Shown here one piece after another: positions 46,684 through 56,098 of a stretch of DNA of 64,000 nt. The notes beneath the pieces were generated by a model, which saw nothing but the letters and a program-made list of their open reading frames with translations, searched no databases and was not told the DNA's origin. A program made the translations under genes and the position numbers. The number at the start of each line of letters is the position of its first letter. Position 1 is the stretch's first letter. The DNA comes from Clostridiales bacterium (GTDB lineage Bacteria; Bacillota; Clostridia; Christensenellales; Aristaeellaceae): contig SVGT01000002.1 of the NCBI GenBank assembly GCA_015056175.1, positions 62,001 to 126,000 on the forward strand, in the 5' to 3' direction.

Positions 46684-47574
46684 TCATCTGCCAAACTCAT
46701 TCTCCATCACGTACCGGATGAAGGTGTCCAGCGCCCGGCTCATCCACTTGCTGCGGTGGAAAATCAGCTGCTGCCAGATATCCGCCTGCACGTCGCACAC
46801 GTCCAGGTAGCACAGCTTGCCCGCCTCCACGCCCCGGCGGGTGATGAAATCCGGCAGGTAGGATATGGCGCTGCCGCCCTCCAGCAGATGGGTGATCACG
46901 TCCGTGCGGCCCACCTCCAATACGGGCTGCACCTCGTAGTTCATCTGCGCCAGCCTTTCCTCCAGCACGCGGCGGTAGCCCATACCCCTTTCCGTCAGGA
47001 TGAAGGGCATCTGCGCAATATCCCGGAAGGCAAGCTGCTTTCCCCGAAGGGGCGATCCCGCACCCGTGACAAAGTGCACGCTCATCCGCGCCTCCTTGGC
47101 GATACTCAGGTCGCTGCGGTACACATGGCTGTCCAGCGTCATCATCACGTCCGCCTCGTTGTGAGTCACCATGCGCATCATGTCCTCGGTGTTGGCGGTG
47201 GAAAATTTCAGCGTGATGCCGGGGTAGCGGCGGTAAAAATCCGCGTAATTGTCCAGCAGCATGCACTCGCACACGCTGTCCGGGGTGACGATGTGCACAT
47301 GCCCCGTCACGTCGCCGCCCGCGCTGAGCGTTTCGTGAAATTCGTCGGTGAGGCGCAGCACCTTCTGAGCGTAGAGCAAAAGCTCCTCCCCCTTCTGCGT
47401 CAGCGTCAGCCGGTGGCCGATGCGCTCAAACAGCATGCAGCCCAATTCCGTTTCCAATTGCTTGATCTGAAAGGACACCGTGCTCTGGCTGTAGCTCAGC
47501 GCCTGGGCCGCCCGCGTCATGCTGCCCGCCTCCGCCGCCTGCACAAAGGTGGTCAGGTTCCGGATCTCCATCAC
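46684..47574 (-). CDS. LysR-family transcriptional regulator
   Basis: MEIRNLTTFVQAAEAGSMTRAAQALSYSQSTVSFQIKQLETELGCMLFERIGHRLTLT. Confidence 0.93.
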   Translation of the reverse strand: MMEIRNLTTFVQAAEAGSMTRAAQALSYSQSTVSFQIKQLETELGCMLFERIGHRLTLTQKGEELLLYAQKVLRLTDEFHETLSAGGDVTGHVHIVTPDSVCECMLLDNYADFYRRYPGITLKFSTANTEDMMRMVTHNEADVMMTLDSHVYRSDLSIAKEARMSVHFVTGAGSPLRGKQLAFRDIAQMPFILTERGMGYRRVLEERLAQMNYEVQPVLEVGRTDVITHLLEGGSAISYLPDFITRRGVEAGKLCYLDVCDVQADIWQQLIFHRSKWMSRALDTFIRYVMENEFGR

Positions 47575-47692
47575 AGCCTCCTGTTCTATCGATAATTTCG
47601 ATGGTTGTGATCAAAAACATTTGCTTTATCGATGGCCGCGTTTATTATATACTATTCCTGCAAATGTGACAATCACCAAGGAGTGTTTATCG

Positions 47693-49141
47693 ATGCCTGA
47701 GATCAAGTTTTATGCCCGCAAAGCCGTCCCTGTTGAAATGCACAAGGTGAAGATCGTGCAGAAACTGTCCCTGCTGCCCGCCCGGGAGCGCCTGCAGCGC
47801 ATGTATGAAGCCGGGTTCAACACCTTCGGGCTGCACAACAGCGATATTTTTATGGATATGCTCACGGATTCGGGCGTAAACGCCATGAGCGACAACATGC
47901 AGTCCGCCATGCTCCGCGCCGACGACGCCTACGCCGGCAGCGAGACCTTTTACCGCATGCGGGACAAGCTGGAAGAGATTTTCGGCATTCCCCATCTTTT
48001 GCCCGCCCATCAAGGCCGTGCCTGCGAGCACATTATCGCCCAGCATTTTGTAAAAAGCGGCAACTGCGTCATCATGAACTACCACTTCACCACCTCCAAG
48101 GCCCATGTGACCCGCCTGGGCGGTCATGTGGAGGAGCTGATCTGCGACGAGGGCCTGATCACCAAGTCCCAGAACCCCTTCAAGGGCAATATCGACCTTG
48201 ACAAGGTGCGCGCCTGCGTGGAAAAGGAGGGCGCTTCCAACATCGCCTATCTGCGCATCGAGGCCGGCACCAATTTGATCGGCGGCCAGCCCATCTCCTA
48301 TGCCAACATGAAGGCCGCGACCGAGCTTGCCAAGGAATACGGCATCCTCACCGTGCTGGACGCTTCCCTTTTGCAGGACAACCTGTACTTCATCAAGACC
48401 CGCGAGGACGCGATGCAGGATAAATCCATCCGCGAAATCACCCGCATGATCGCAGATCTGTTCGACATCGTATACTTCTCCGGCCGCAAGTTCGGCTTTG
48501 GCCGCGGCGGCGGCATCCTGATCCGGGACGAAAAGATCTTCCACGATATGGAGGATCTGATCCCCATGTTTGAAGGCTTCCTGACCTACGGCGGCATGTC
48601 GGTCAAGGAAATGGAGGCCATGATCGTGGGCTTTGACGAGACCATGGACATGGACGTGATCTCCCAGGCGCCCCAGTTTATCCGCCACTGCGTGAACGCC
48701 CTGGACGAAATGGGCGTGCCGGTGATCACCCCCGCAGGCGGTCTGGGCGCCCATCTCAATGCCCGCGAGATCCTCTCCCACGTGCCCGCGGAGGAATATC
48801 CCGCAGGCGCACTGGTTGCAGCGCTGTACCTGTGCGGCGGCATCCGCGGCATGGAACGGGGCACCATGTCCGAGGAGCGCAACCCCGATGGCAGCGAGCG
48901 CATCGCCTCCGTGGAAATGGTGCGTCTGGCCTTCCCCCGCCGCGTGTTCACCCTGGGCCAGACGGAGTTCGTCATCGACCGCGTCAAGTGGCTGTACGAC
49001 CACCGCCACCTGGTGGGCGGCCTCAAGTTCACCCACGAGCCCAAAACCATGCGCTTCTTTACCGGCAAGCTCACCCCCACCTCCGACTGGCCCGAAAAGC
49101 TGGTGGAGGCCTATATCGCGGACTTTGGCGAGGAGGGCTAA
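47693..49141 (+). CDS. Tryptophanase/tyrosine phenol-lyase-like PLP enzyme
   Basis: LLPARERLQRMYEAGFNTFGLHNSDIFMDMLTDSGVNAMSDNMQSAML; FSGRKFGFGRGGG. Confidence 0.9.
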   Translation: MPEIKFYARKAVPVEMHKVKIVQKLSLLPARERLQRMYEAGFNTFGLHNSDIFMDMLTDSGVNAMSDNMQSAMLRADDAYAGSETFYRMRDKLEEIFGIPHLLPAHQGRACEHIIAQHFVKSGNCVIMNYHFTTSKAHVTRLGGHVEELICDEGLITKSQNPFKGNIDLDKVRACVEKEGASNIAYLRIEAGTNLIGGQPISYANMKAATELAKEYGILTVLDASLLQDNLYFIKTREDAMQDKSIREITRMIADLFDIVYFSGRKFGFGRGGGILIRDEKIFHDMEDLIPMFEGFLTYGGMSVKEMEAMIVGFDETMDMDVISQAPQFIRHCVNALDEMGVPVITPAGGLGAHLNAREILSHVPAEEYPAGALVAALYLCGGIRGMERGTMSEERNPDGSERIASVEMVRLAFPRRVFTLGQTEFVIDRVKWLYDHRHLVGGLKFTHEPKTMRFFTGKLTPTSDWPEKLVEAYIADFGEEG

Positions 49142-49174
49142 AACGCCCTCCTCTTCGCCCAAATCAGGATTTGG

Positions 49175-49315
49175 GCGACATAGGCAGATTTTCTTGTGAC
49201 CTTCGGTCACGGGCAGAAAATCTGAGCGGAATGAAAAATCCCTCCCAAATCGTAAACGATTTTCCGTGATTTTTCTCCTCGAACCGGCAAAGCCGGTCCT
49301 GCGGATTTGTTGTTC
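49175..49315 (+). repeat. Three-hairpin GATTTTC element, copy 2
   Basis: AGATTTTC..GTGACCTTCGGTCAC..GAAAATCTGAGCGGAATGAAAAATC...GATTTTTCTCCTCG..ACCGGCAAAGCCGGT..CTGCGGATTTGTTGTT. Confidence 0.75.
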
Positions 49316-49319
49316 CCTC

Positions 49320-49925
49320 GTTCCTTCAGAACGCATGACAGTTTGTTGACCACTGTAGGGCGGGGGCTTGCTCCCGCCGCCGGGCGGCGCAACGCGCCGA
49401 ATGAAGGAATGAAAAATGAAGCGTGCCTGCGGCACATGAAGCACGTTCCTTCGGAACGCATGATGATTGGTTACCCACTGTAGGGCGGGGACTTGCATGC
49501 CGCAGTAACTTGATGATACAACGAGCTTCGATCCTTTGCGAAGCATACCCGCCAAAAGGCCCCCTTGTGAAAGGGGGCTCCGCGTAGCGGTGGGGGATTG
49601 TTCATTGACTCGCATCTGCAATCCCACCACCGCAAGCGGTCCCCCTCCCTTTGACAAGGGAGGCATTATGAAGCACGTTCCTTCGGAACGCATAATGATT
49701 GGTTACCCACTGTAGGGCGGGGGCTTGCTCCCGCCGCCGGGCAATATCGACCGGCTTGACTTGTACAATCCCTCCGGCGCTCCGCGCCACCTCCCTTTCA
49801 CAAGGGAGGCTTAACCCCGTCCCCCAACGTGTTGCAATAACAATCATCGATCAATCGCAAACACCTCCAACCAAAAGGCCCCCTTGTGAAAGGGGGCTCC
49901 GCGTAGCGGTGGGGGATTGCCATTT
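49320..49925. repeat. Repeat mosaic with REPIN-like inverted pairs
   Basis: Repeated CCCCCTTGTGAAAGGGGGCTCCGCGTAGCGGTGGGGGATTG and inverse forms; GTAGGGCGGGGGCTTGCTCCCGCCG hairpins. Confidence 0.8.
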
Positions 49926-50070
49926 GACTAATGCATCCCCCGCCCCCCAACCCGACCTTATCTCCCTCCTTATAAGGCCCCGGCGAGCGATCGTCGGGGT
50001 TCTTTCTTTGCGCTTGCATTGCGCTGTCAATGCAAGTATAATGAAAATACCCTGACATACGGAGGCGTAT

Positions 50071-51222
50071 ATGTACAGCATGATCCTGGGTGCGGCGATC
50101 CTTGCCCTGGCAGCGCTCTTTATCCTGCTCTGCTTCTTTTTTCATGGTTCCATCCGCCGCGCACACATAGCCTTTTTCCGTCCCGAATTTTTCCCCCGGG
50201 GCGCAGCATCCATCGCCGTCATCGGCAAATCGCCCCTGTGGCAAAAGCTGCTTTGGTGGCTGTTTGCCGCGGTGCTCTCCCTGCTTTCCCTGAACGTGTT
50301 CCATCTGAGCGGCATTTTCCTTTTGCATCTGGCGGCTGTCGGCGCGCTTTTGCACCTTATCTATCTCCTGTGCAAAAGCTTCCTTCCCGCATTTCTTCGG
50401 CGCATCCATTTTTCGGGCGTTTTGCCCCTGCTCCTTGCGGTGCTGGTGATGATGCTTGGCTATGCAAACCTCCACCACGTGACCCCCACCCATTACACCC
50501 TGCACACGGATAAGCCCCTGCGGGAGGGCGGCGTGCGCCTTGTGGCCATTTCCGACGTGCACTACGGCGTATCCCTGAGCGATGATGATATGCAGCGCGT
50601 CTGCGACGAGATCGGCGCCCTTTCCCCCGACGTGGTGCTGCTGCTTGGCGATCTGGTGGATAACGATACGCCCCGCGAGCGCATCCCCACGCTTTTTTCC
50701 ATGCTGGGTTCCATCGACGCCAAGGACGGCGTGTACTTTATCTTTGGCAATCACGACCGCCCCTACGCTCAGATCAAAAGCGATTTTGACGGCGATACCC
50801 TGCTTGCCGCCATCCGGGACGCCGGCGTCACCCTCTTGCAGGACGATACGGCGCTCCTTGGCGATGACGTGCTGCTCATCGGCCGGGAGGACGCTTCCCG
50901 CCCCCGCATGACGGCCTCCCAACTGTGTGAACATGCAGATCTGACCCGCTACACCGTCATGCTGGATCACCAGCCCACGGATTATGCGGGCGTGCGGGGC
51001 ACGGGGGTGGATCTGCTGCTCTCCGGCCATACCCACGGCGGGCAGCTTTTCCCGCTGGGGCTGTTCATGAAGCTGTTCCGTATCAACGATCATGTGTACG
51101 GGTACACGGATATCGATGCCCATACCGCCGCCATCGTATCCTCCGGCTTTGCGGGCTGGCGCTTCCCCCTGAAGACGGGCGCCCCCGCCGAATACCTGGT
51201 CATCGATATCCTTCCCCGCTGA
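50071..51222 (+). CDS. Membrane-anchored metallophosphoesterase (YkuE-like)
   Basis: LVAISDVHYG...LLLGDLVDN...FGNHDR...SGHTHGGQ. Confidence 0.9.
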   Translation: MYSMILGAAILALAALFILLCFFFHGSIRRAHIAFFRPEFFPRGAASIAVIGKSPLWQKLLWWLFAAVLSLLSLNVFHLSGIFLLHLAAVGALLHLIYLLCKSFLPAFLRRIHFSGVLPLLLAVLVMMLGYANLHHVTPTHYTLHTDKPLREGGVRLVAISDVHYGVSLSDDDMQRVCDEIGALSPDVVLLLGDLVDNDTPRERIPTLFSMLGSIDAKDGVYFIFGNHDRPYAQIKSDFDGDTLLAAIRDAGVTLLQDDTALLGDDVLLIGREDASRPRMTASQLCEHADLTRYTVMLDHQPTDYAGVRGTGVDLLLSGHTHGGQLFPLGLFMKLFRINDHVYGYTDIDAHTAAIVSSGFAGWRFPLKTGAPAEYLVIDILPR

Positions 51223-51241
51223 CAAAAAGGAGGCTGCACCC

Positions 51242-52669
51242 ATGCCCGAAACGAGACCCAACATCGTCCTCATCACCGCCGATCAGTTCCGGGGCGACTG
51301 CCTGTCCTTCCTGGGCCACCCGGACGTAAAGACCCCCTATCTGGATACCCTGGCCGCCCAGGGCGCTTACTTTACCAACATGTACTCTGCCTGCCCCAGC
51401 TGCATTCCCGCCCGCGCCGCGCTGATGACGGGCATGAGCCAGACGAAAAACGGCCGCACCGGGTATCAGGACGGCGTAAACTGGGATTATGCGCATACGC
51501 TGGCGGGCGAGCTTGCAAAGGCGGGCTACTACACCCAGTGCGTGGGCAAAATGCACGTGCATCCCCCGCGCCGCATGCTGGGCTTCCATCATATCGAATT
51601 GCACGACGGCTACCTGCACTACTACCGCCGGGAGGATACCCCCGCGCCTCAGTACCAGCCGCTGATGGACGATTATATCTGCTGGCTCAAGCAGCAGCTG
51701 GGCGCGGATCGGGATATTACCGATGCAGGCCTGGAGTGCAATTCCTTCCTTGCCCGCCCCTGGCCCTACGAGGAACGGTACCATCCCACCAACTGGGTCA
51801 CCGACCGGGCGCTGGATTTCCTCCGCCGCAGGGACAGGGACATGCCCTTCTTCCTCAACGTAAGCTATGTGCGCCCCCATCCGCCGCTGGACGCGCCCCA
51901 GTGCTATTTTGATATGTACCGCGATGCGCCCCTTGCCCCGCCCCTCGTTGGCGACTGGGACGACCGCGACGCGCAGCTGCGGGACGGCCGCATCATCGAC
52001 AGCATGACCGGCTCCCTCGACCCGGCTTTGACCCGTCAGGCGCAGATCGGCTATTACGCCTGCATCACCCATCTGGATCACCAGATCGGCCGTCTGGTGC
52101 GGGAGCTGCCGCAGAACACGGTGGTCATCTTCACCTCCGACCACGGCGAAATGCTGATGGATCACTGCCTGTTCCGAAAGTCCCTGCCCTACCGGGGCAG
52201 TGCGCTGCTGCCCCTGATCGTGTGGGGCACGCATCTGCGCGGAAGACATAAGCGCCTGGCGGAGCTTCGGGATATCCTGCCCACGCTGTGCGCCCTGGCA
52301 GGCCTGCCCCACCCCGATTTTTCCGACGGCGAAAACCTGCTGGACGGCGCAGAAGGCCGCAGCTTCCTCCACGGCGAGCATGCCTACGGCGATCACTCCA
52401 ACCACTTTATTGTGACAAAATCCGACAAATACATCTGGTTTTCCCAGACAGGCCGGGAGCAGTATTTTGATCTTGTGCAGGATCCCCTTGAAACCCATAA
52501 CGCCATCCATGACGCGCAGCATCAAAGCCGCATCGATGAACTGCGCGGCTTCCTGATCCGCGAACTGCAAAACCGCCCCGAAGGGTATGTGCGGGACGGA
52601 CGGCTGGTCGCAGGCCAAACGCCCCTTGCCGTGCAGCCCGCGCCTGAGGCTGTCCGCCCCAACCCCTGA
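51242..52669 (+). CDS. Sulfatase-family hydrolase
   Basis: RPNIVLITADQFRGDCLSFLGHPDVKTPYLDTLA...YSACPSCIPARAALMTG (C/S-x-P-x-R type active site), TSDHGEML. Confidence 0.88.
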   Translation: MPETRPNIVLITADQFRGDCLSFLGHPDVKTPYLDTLAAQGAYFTNMYSACPSCIPARAALMTGMSQTKNGRTGYQDGVNWDYAHTLAGELAKAGYYTQCVGKMHVHPPRRMLGFHHIELHDGYLHYYRREDTPAPQYQPLMDDYICWLKQQLGADRDITDAGLECNSFLARPWPYEERYHPTNWVTDRALDFLRRRDRDMPFFLNVSYVRPHPPLDAPQCYFDMYRDAPLAPPLVGDWDDRDAQLRDGRIIDSMTGSLDPALTRQAQIGYYACITHLDHQIGRLVRELPQNTVVIFTSDHGEMLMDHCLFRKSLPYRGSALLPLIVWGTHLRGRHKRLAELRDILPTLCALAGLPHPDFSDGENLLDGAEGRSFLHGEHAYGDHSNHFIVTKSDKYIWFSQTGREQYFDLVQDPLETHNAIHDAQHQSRIDELRGFLIRELQNRPEGYVRDGRLVAGQTPLAVQPAPEAVRPNP

Positions 52670-52736
52670 GCGGGGGGATGCGTTCCGCAAGCAGCGTCCC
52701 CTGCGCAAAAAACCTTTCTTTTTTTCATTTTTCCTC

Positions 52737-52765
52737 TTGCCAAACCCCGCCCCCATGTGTATAAT
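52737..52765 (+). promoter_or_regulatory. Promoter of rpsF-ssb-rpsR operon
   Basis: TTGCCA - 17 nt - TATAAT. Confidence 0.75.
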
Positions 52766-52835
52766 ATGATATTGGCACATCCTTGCGCCGTGCAAGAGCG
52801 TACGGTGCCATAAGTCCATGAGGAGGTGAAAAGAC

Positions 52836-53219
52836 ATGAACAAGTATGAACTGGTGTACATCATCGACACCGCTGTGGAAGAGGAAGCCCGCAAGGCGCT
52901 GGTTGAAAAGTTCAACGCCCTCATCACCGAAAACGGCGGCGAGATCGAAAAGGTGGAAGAGTGGGGCAAGCGCCGTCTGGCCTATGCCATCAACTACAAG
53001 ACCGAAGGTTACTACGTGCTGGTCAACTTCTCCGCGGCGGCCGAACTGCCCCTGGAGCTGGAACGTAACCTGAAGATCACCGAATCCATCATCCGTTACC
53101 AGACCATCCGCGTGCTGGAACGCAAGGTTGGCATCAAGCCCCGTGCTCCCCGCGTCATGGCCGCTCCCGTTCAGGCTGCCGAGGAAGCTCCCGAAGCCGC
53201 CAATACCGACGCTGAATAA
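52836..53219 (+). CDS. rpsF: Ribosomal protein bS6
   Basis: MNKYELVYIIDTAVEEEARKALVEKFNALITENGGEIEKVEEWGKRRLAYAINYKTEGYY. Confidence 0.96.
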   Translation: MNKYELVYIIDTAVEEEARKALVEKFNALITENGGEIEKVEEWGKRRLAYAINYKTEGYYVLVNFSAAAELPLELERNLKITESIIRYQTIRVLERKVGIKPRAPRVMAAPVQAAEEAPEAANTDAE

Positions 53220-53234
53220 GCCAGAGGTACGTCA

Positions 53235-53660
53235 ATGAACAAGCTTTTTATCATCGGCAATCTCACCCGCGATCCCGAACTGCGCACCACGTCCACCGGA
53301 CTTACCGTGTGCTCCTTCACGGTCGCCGTGAACCGCCGCCGTTCCTCCCAGGACGGCCAGCCCGAAGCGGATTTCTTCCGCGTTACGGCGTGGCGTCAGC
53401 TGGGCGAAACGTGCGCCAAGTATCTGTCCAAGGGCCGCAAGGTCTCCGTGGTGGGCTCCGTGTCCGTCAGCACCTATACCGGTAACGACGGCCAGACCCG
53501 CGCTTCCCTGGAAGTGACCGCGGACGATATCGAATTCCTCACCCCCCGCACCGAAGCAGGCGAAAGCGTGCCTCAGTACTCCGCTCCCGCCGCCGCGCCC
53601 CGCGCGTCTGCGCCTCAGGGCGGCTATGTGCAGGTGGACGAGGAAGAGCTTCCCTTCTAA
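53235..53660 (+). CDS. ssb: Single-stranded DNA-binding protein
   Basis: MNKLFIIGNLTRDPELRTTSTGLTVCSFTVAVNRR; acidic DEEELPF tail. Confidence 0.96.
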   Translation: MNKLFIIGNLTRDPELRTTSTGLTVCSFTVAVNRRRSSQDGQPEADFFRVTAWRQLGETCAKYLSKGRKVSVVGSVSVSTYTGNDGQTRASLEVTADDIEFLTPRTEAGESVPQYSAPAAAPRASAPQGGYVQVDEEELPF

Positions 53661-53821
53661 CTCGATACTGCCGATTTTCCTCCGCGCTTTCCGCGCGGAC
53701 CCTTCAAGGGGGCTGAATAAAAGGGGGTCGCATGAGAATTGCGGCATGATCCCCGCTCCCCCGCTTATGAGGAGCGCCCATCGCGCCATCCTCCACATTT
53801 CCGAGAAGGAGGTTATGCAAA

Positions 53822-54076
53822 ATGTCTGAAGATCGTGGCGAAAAGCGTCCGCGTCCCCGTGGCCGCAAGCCCCGTCGCAAGGTGTGCGATTTCTGCGTCA
53901 GCAAGATCGAATACATCGACTATAAGGATGTCAACCGTCTGCGTCGTTACATCAACGAACGCGGCAAGATCCTGCCCCGCCGCATGACCGGCAACTGCGC
54001 CAAGCATCAGCGTCAGCTGGGCGAGGCCATCAAGCGCGCACGTGCCATCGCGCTGCTGCCCTACACTGTGGACTAA
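53822..54076 (+). CDS. rpsR: Ribosomal protein bS18
   Basis: [62 protein letters not shown]. Confidence 0.96.
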   Translation: MSEDRGEKRPRPRGRKPRRKVCDFCVSKIEYIDYKDVNRLRRYINERGKILPRRMTGNCAKHQRQLGEAIKRARAIALLPYTVD

Positions 54077-54086
54077 GCAGTATCAC

Positions 54087-54116
54087 AAGAGCTCTTCCAA
54101 TCGGAAGAGCTCTTTT
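54087..54116 (+). terminator. Terminator after rpsR
   Basis: AAGAGCTCTTCCAATCGGAAGAGCTCTTTT. Confidence 0.88.
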
Positions 54117-54119
54117 CAT

Positions 54120-55245
54120 TTCCCTCCAACCAGGCGGGCGCGGAGGCGCGCCTACCCGTGTCGACGAACTCGATTTGTGAAATCACCCCGTCCCGCGACA
54201 TGCCGCAGCCAGCAACCATCGCCCACACAACAAACACATGCGACAAAGGCTCCTTTGGCAAAGGAGCTCCCGCGCAGCGGGTGAGGATTGTCATCCTCGG
54301 GCGCGGAGGCGCGCCTACCCATGTCGACCGGCTTGGCTTGCATCATCTCCCCGTCCCCCGGGCGCGAGCCGCGCCAACCCATGTCGACGAACTCGACTTG
54401 TGAAATCACCCCGTCCCCCGACATGCTGCTTATGTAGGGCGGGGGCTTGCTCCCGCCGGACGCGGAGCAACTTAACAGCACACCAAACTTCGATCACCCA
54501 ACAAACACACCCAACCAAAAGGCTCCTTTGGCAAAGGAGCTCCCGCGCAGCGGGTGAGGATTGTCATCCCCCGGGCGCGAGCCGCGCCAACCCGTGTCGG
54601 CCAACTTGACTTGTGCAATCCCACCACCGCAAGCGGTCCGATCCGCAACCTCAATCGTCGCCCTGCGCCTACCGGCGCATTGCTCGTTTCGGTTGATTCC
54701 TCCGCCTCGCTTCATCCGCCACCGGCGGCGCTTCGGCTCCGTCACCTTTCACAAGGGAGGCTTAATCCCATCCCCCAACATGTTTCCTATCGCCGGACAG
54801 GGTTTTCCTGTAGGGCGGGGGCTTGCATGCCACAGTAACTTAATGGCACAACAAACTGCGATCAATCATCAAACAAGCCCACCCAAAAGGCCCCCTTGTG
54901 AAAGGGGGCTCCGCGTAGCGGTGGGGGATTGCTCTTTCGTCGGTTGGCAAATCGATGATTGTAGCAGCATCATGCTGCATCGGCGGGAGTAAACCCCCGC
55001 CCTACAGCGGCTTACAGCCGCCATGCGTTCCGCAGGAACGCGCTTCATGTGCCGCAGGCACGCTTCATTCCTTCATTCTTCATTCGGCGCAGCCGCTGCA
55101 TCGGCGGGAGTAAACCCCCGCCCTACGTTGAAAAGAAAAACCCCGTCCCGGACAACAAACATGTCGGGGGACGGGGAAATGATACAGGTCAAGCTGGTCG
55201 ACATGGGGAGGCGCGGCTCGCGCCTTCATTCGGCGCAGCCGCTCC
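54120..55245. repeat. About 1.1 kb repeat mosaic between rpsR and a LysM gene
   Basis: Several copies of CATGTCGACNAACTTGACTTGTNNNATCNCCCCGTCCCCCGACATG, REP-like hairpins and ATGCGTTCC modules, no credible ORF. Confidence 0.82.
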
Positions 55246-55249
55246 GCCG

Positions 55250-55843
55250 TTACCGCGTTCTGGGCAGGCGGATGGTTATGCCGTTGGCAAAATCGCCGGG
55301 CGCCAGGCAGGGGTTGGCCCGCAAAAGCGCCGCCACCGGCACCCGCAGCGCCATGGCCACCGTTTCCAGCGTGTCATCCTGCTTGAGGGTGTAGGTTTCC
55401 GGCACGGGGCAGGGCACGTTCTCTTCCGGGATGCACAGCACGTCGCCCGCCTTGATGGTGTTCAGGTCGGTGGTGGGGTTGGCGTTTTGCAGCGTGTAGA
55501 AGGACAGGCCGTACTTGAGCTGCAGCTCCTCCGCCGTCTGATCCAACTGCACCACGGTGCGGCGGTTGGCAGGACAGGCGTCGTCCTCTGCGGGCAGGGA
55601 GGGCGTGGGCAGATCGTCCGGGGTGTTCTCCGGGGGTTCGGCGGGCTTTCCGTCCCCGGCGGGACGGTTTACGTCATGATGCGGCACGCACAGGCGGTCG
55701 CCTACCGTCAGCCGGGAGGGCGGCACGTTGGGATTGGCGGCCAGCAGCGCAGCAAGATCCACCTGCAGCGCCTGGGCGATGGAAAAATAGCTGTCCCCCC
55801 TGCGGACGGTGTAGATGTAGGCGCAATTGCTTTGATCAGCCAT
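55250..55843 (-). CDS. Protein with three LysM domains
   Basis: YTVRRGDSYFSIAQALQVDLAALLAANPNV; LKYGLSFYTLQNANPTTDLNTIKAGDVLCIP; YTLKQDDTLETVAMALRVPVAALLRANPCL. Confidence 0.9.
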   Translation of the reverse strand: MADQSNCAYIYTVRRGDSYFSIAQALQVDLAALLAANPNVPPSRLTVGDRLCVPHHDVNRPAGDGKPAEPPENTPDDLPTPSLPAEDDACPANRRTVVQLDQTAEELQLKYGLSFYTLQNANPTTDLNTIKAGDVLCIPEENVPCPVPETYTLKQDDTLETVAMALRVPVAALLRANPCLAPGDFANGITIRLPRTR

Positions 55844-56098
55844 GTGACATATCCCCTTTCACGGTATTCACAGCCATTGTATGCACCGGGGCACGCGGCG
55901 GTGACAAGCGGGGCGATTGTGGGACGATTGTGGGGCTGTTGTGGGGGCTGCTCGCCCCAAAACACCCTGCCTCAGGGTTTGGGGCTGAGTAAGCCCCAAG
56001 AAGAACCCGAACAGGGTTCCACGAACCGTTGTACATTTTCGCCGGGCTGTGCTATAATATACGGTAGATCAATATGCTATTTTCAGGGGGATCTTGCC

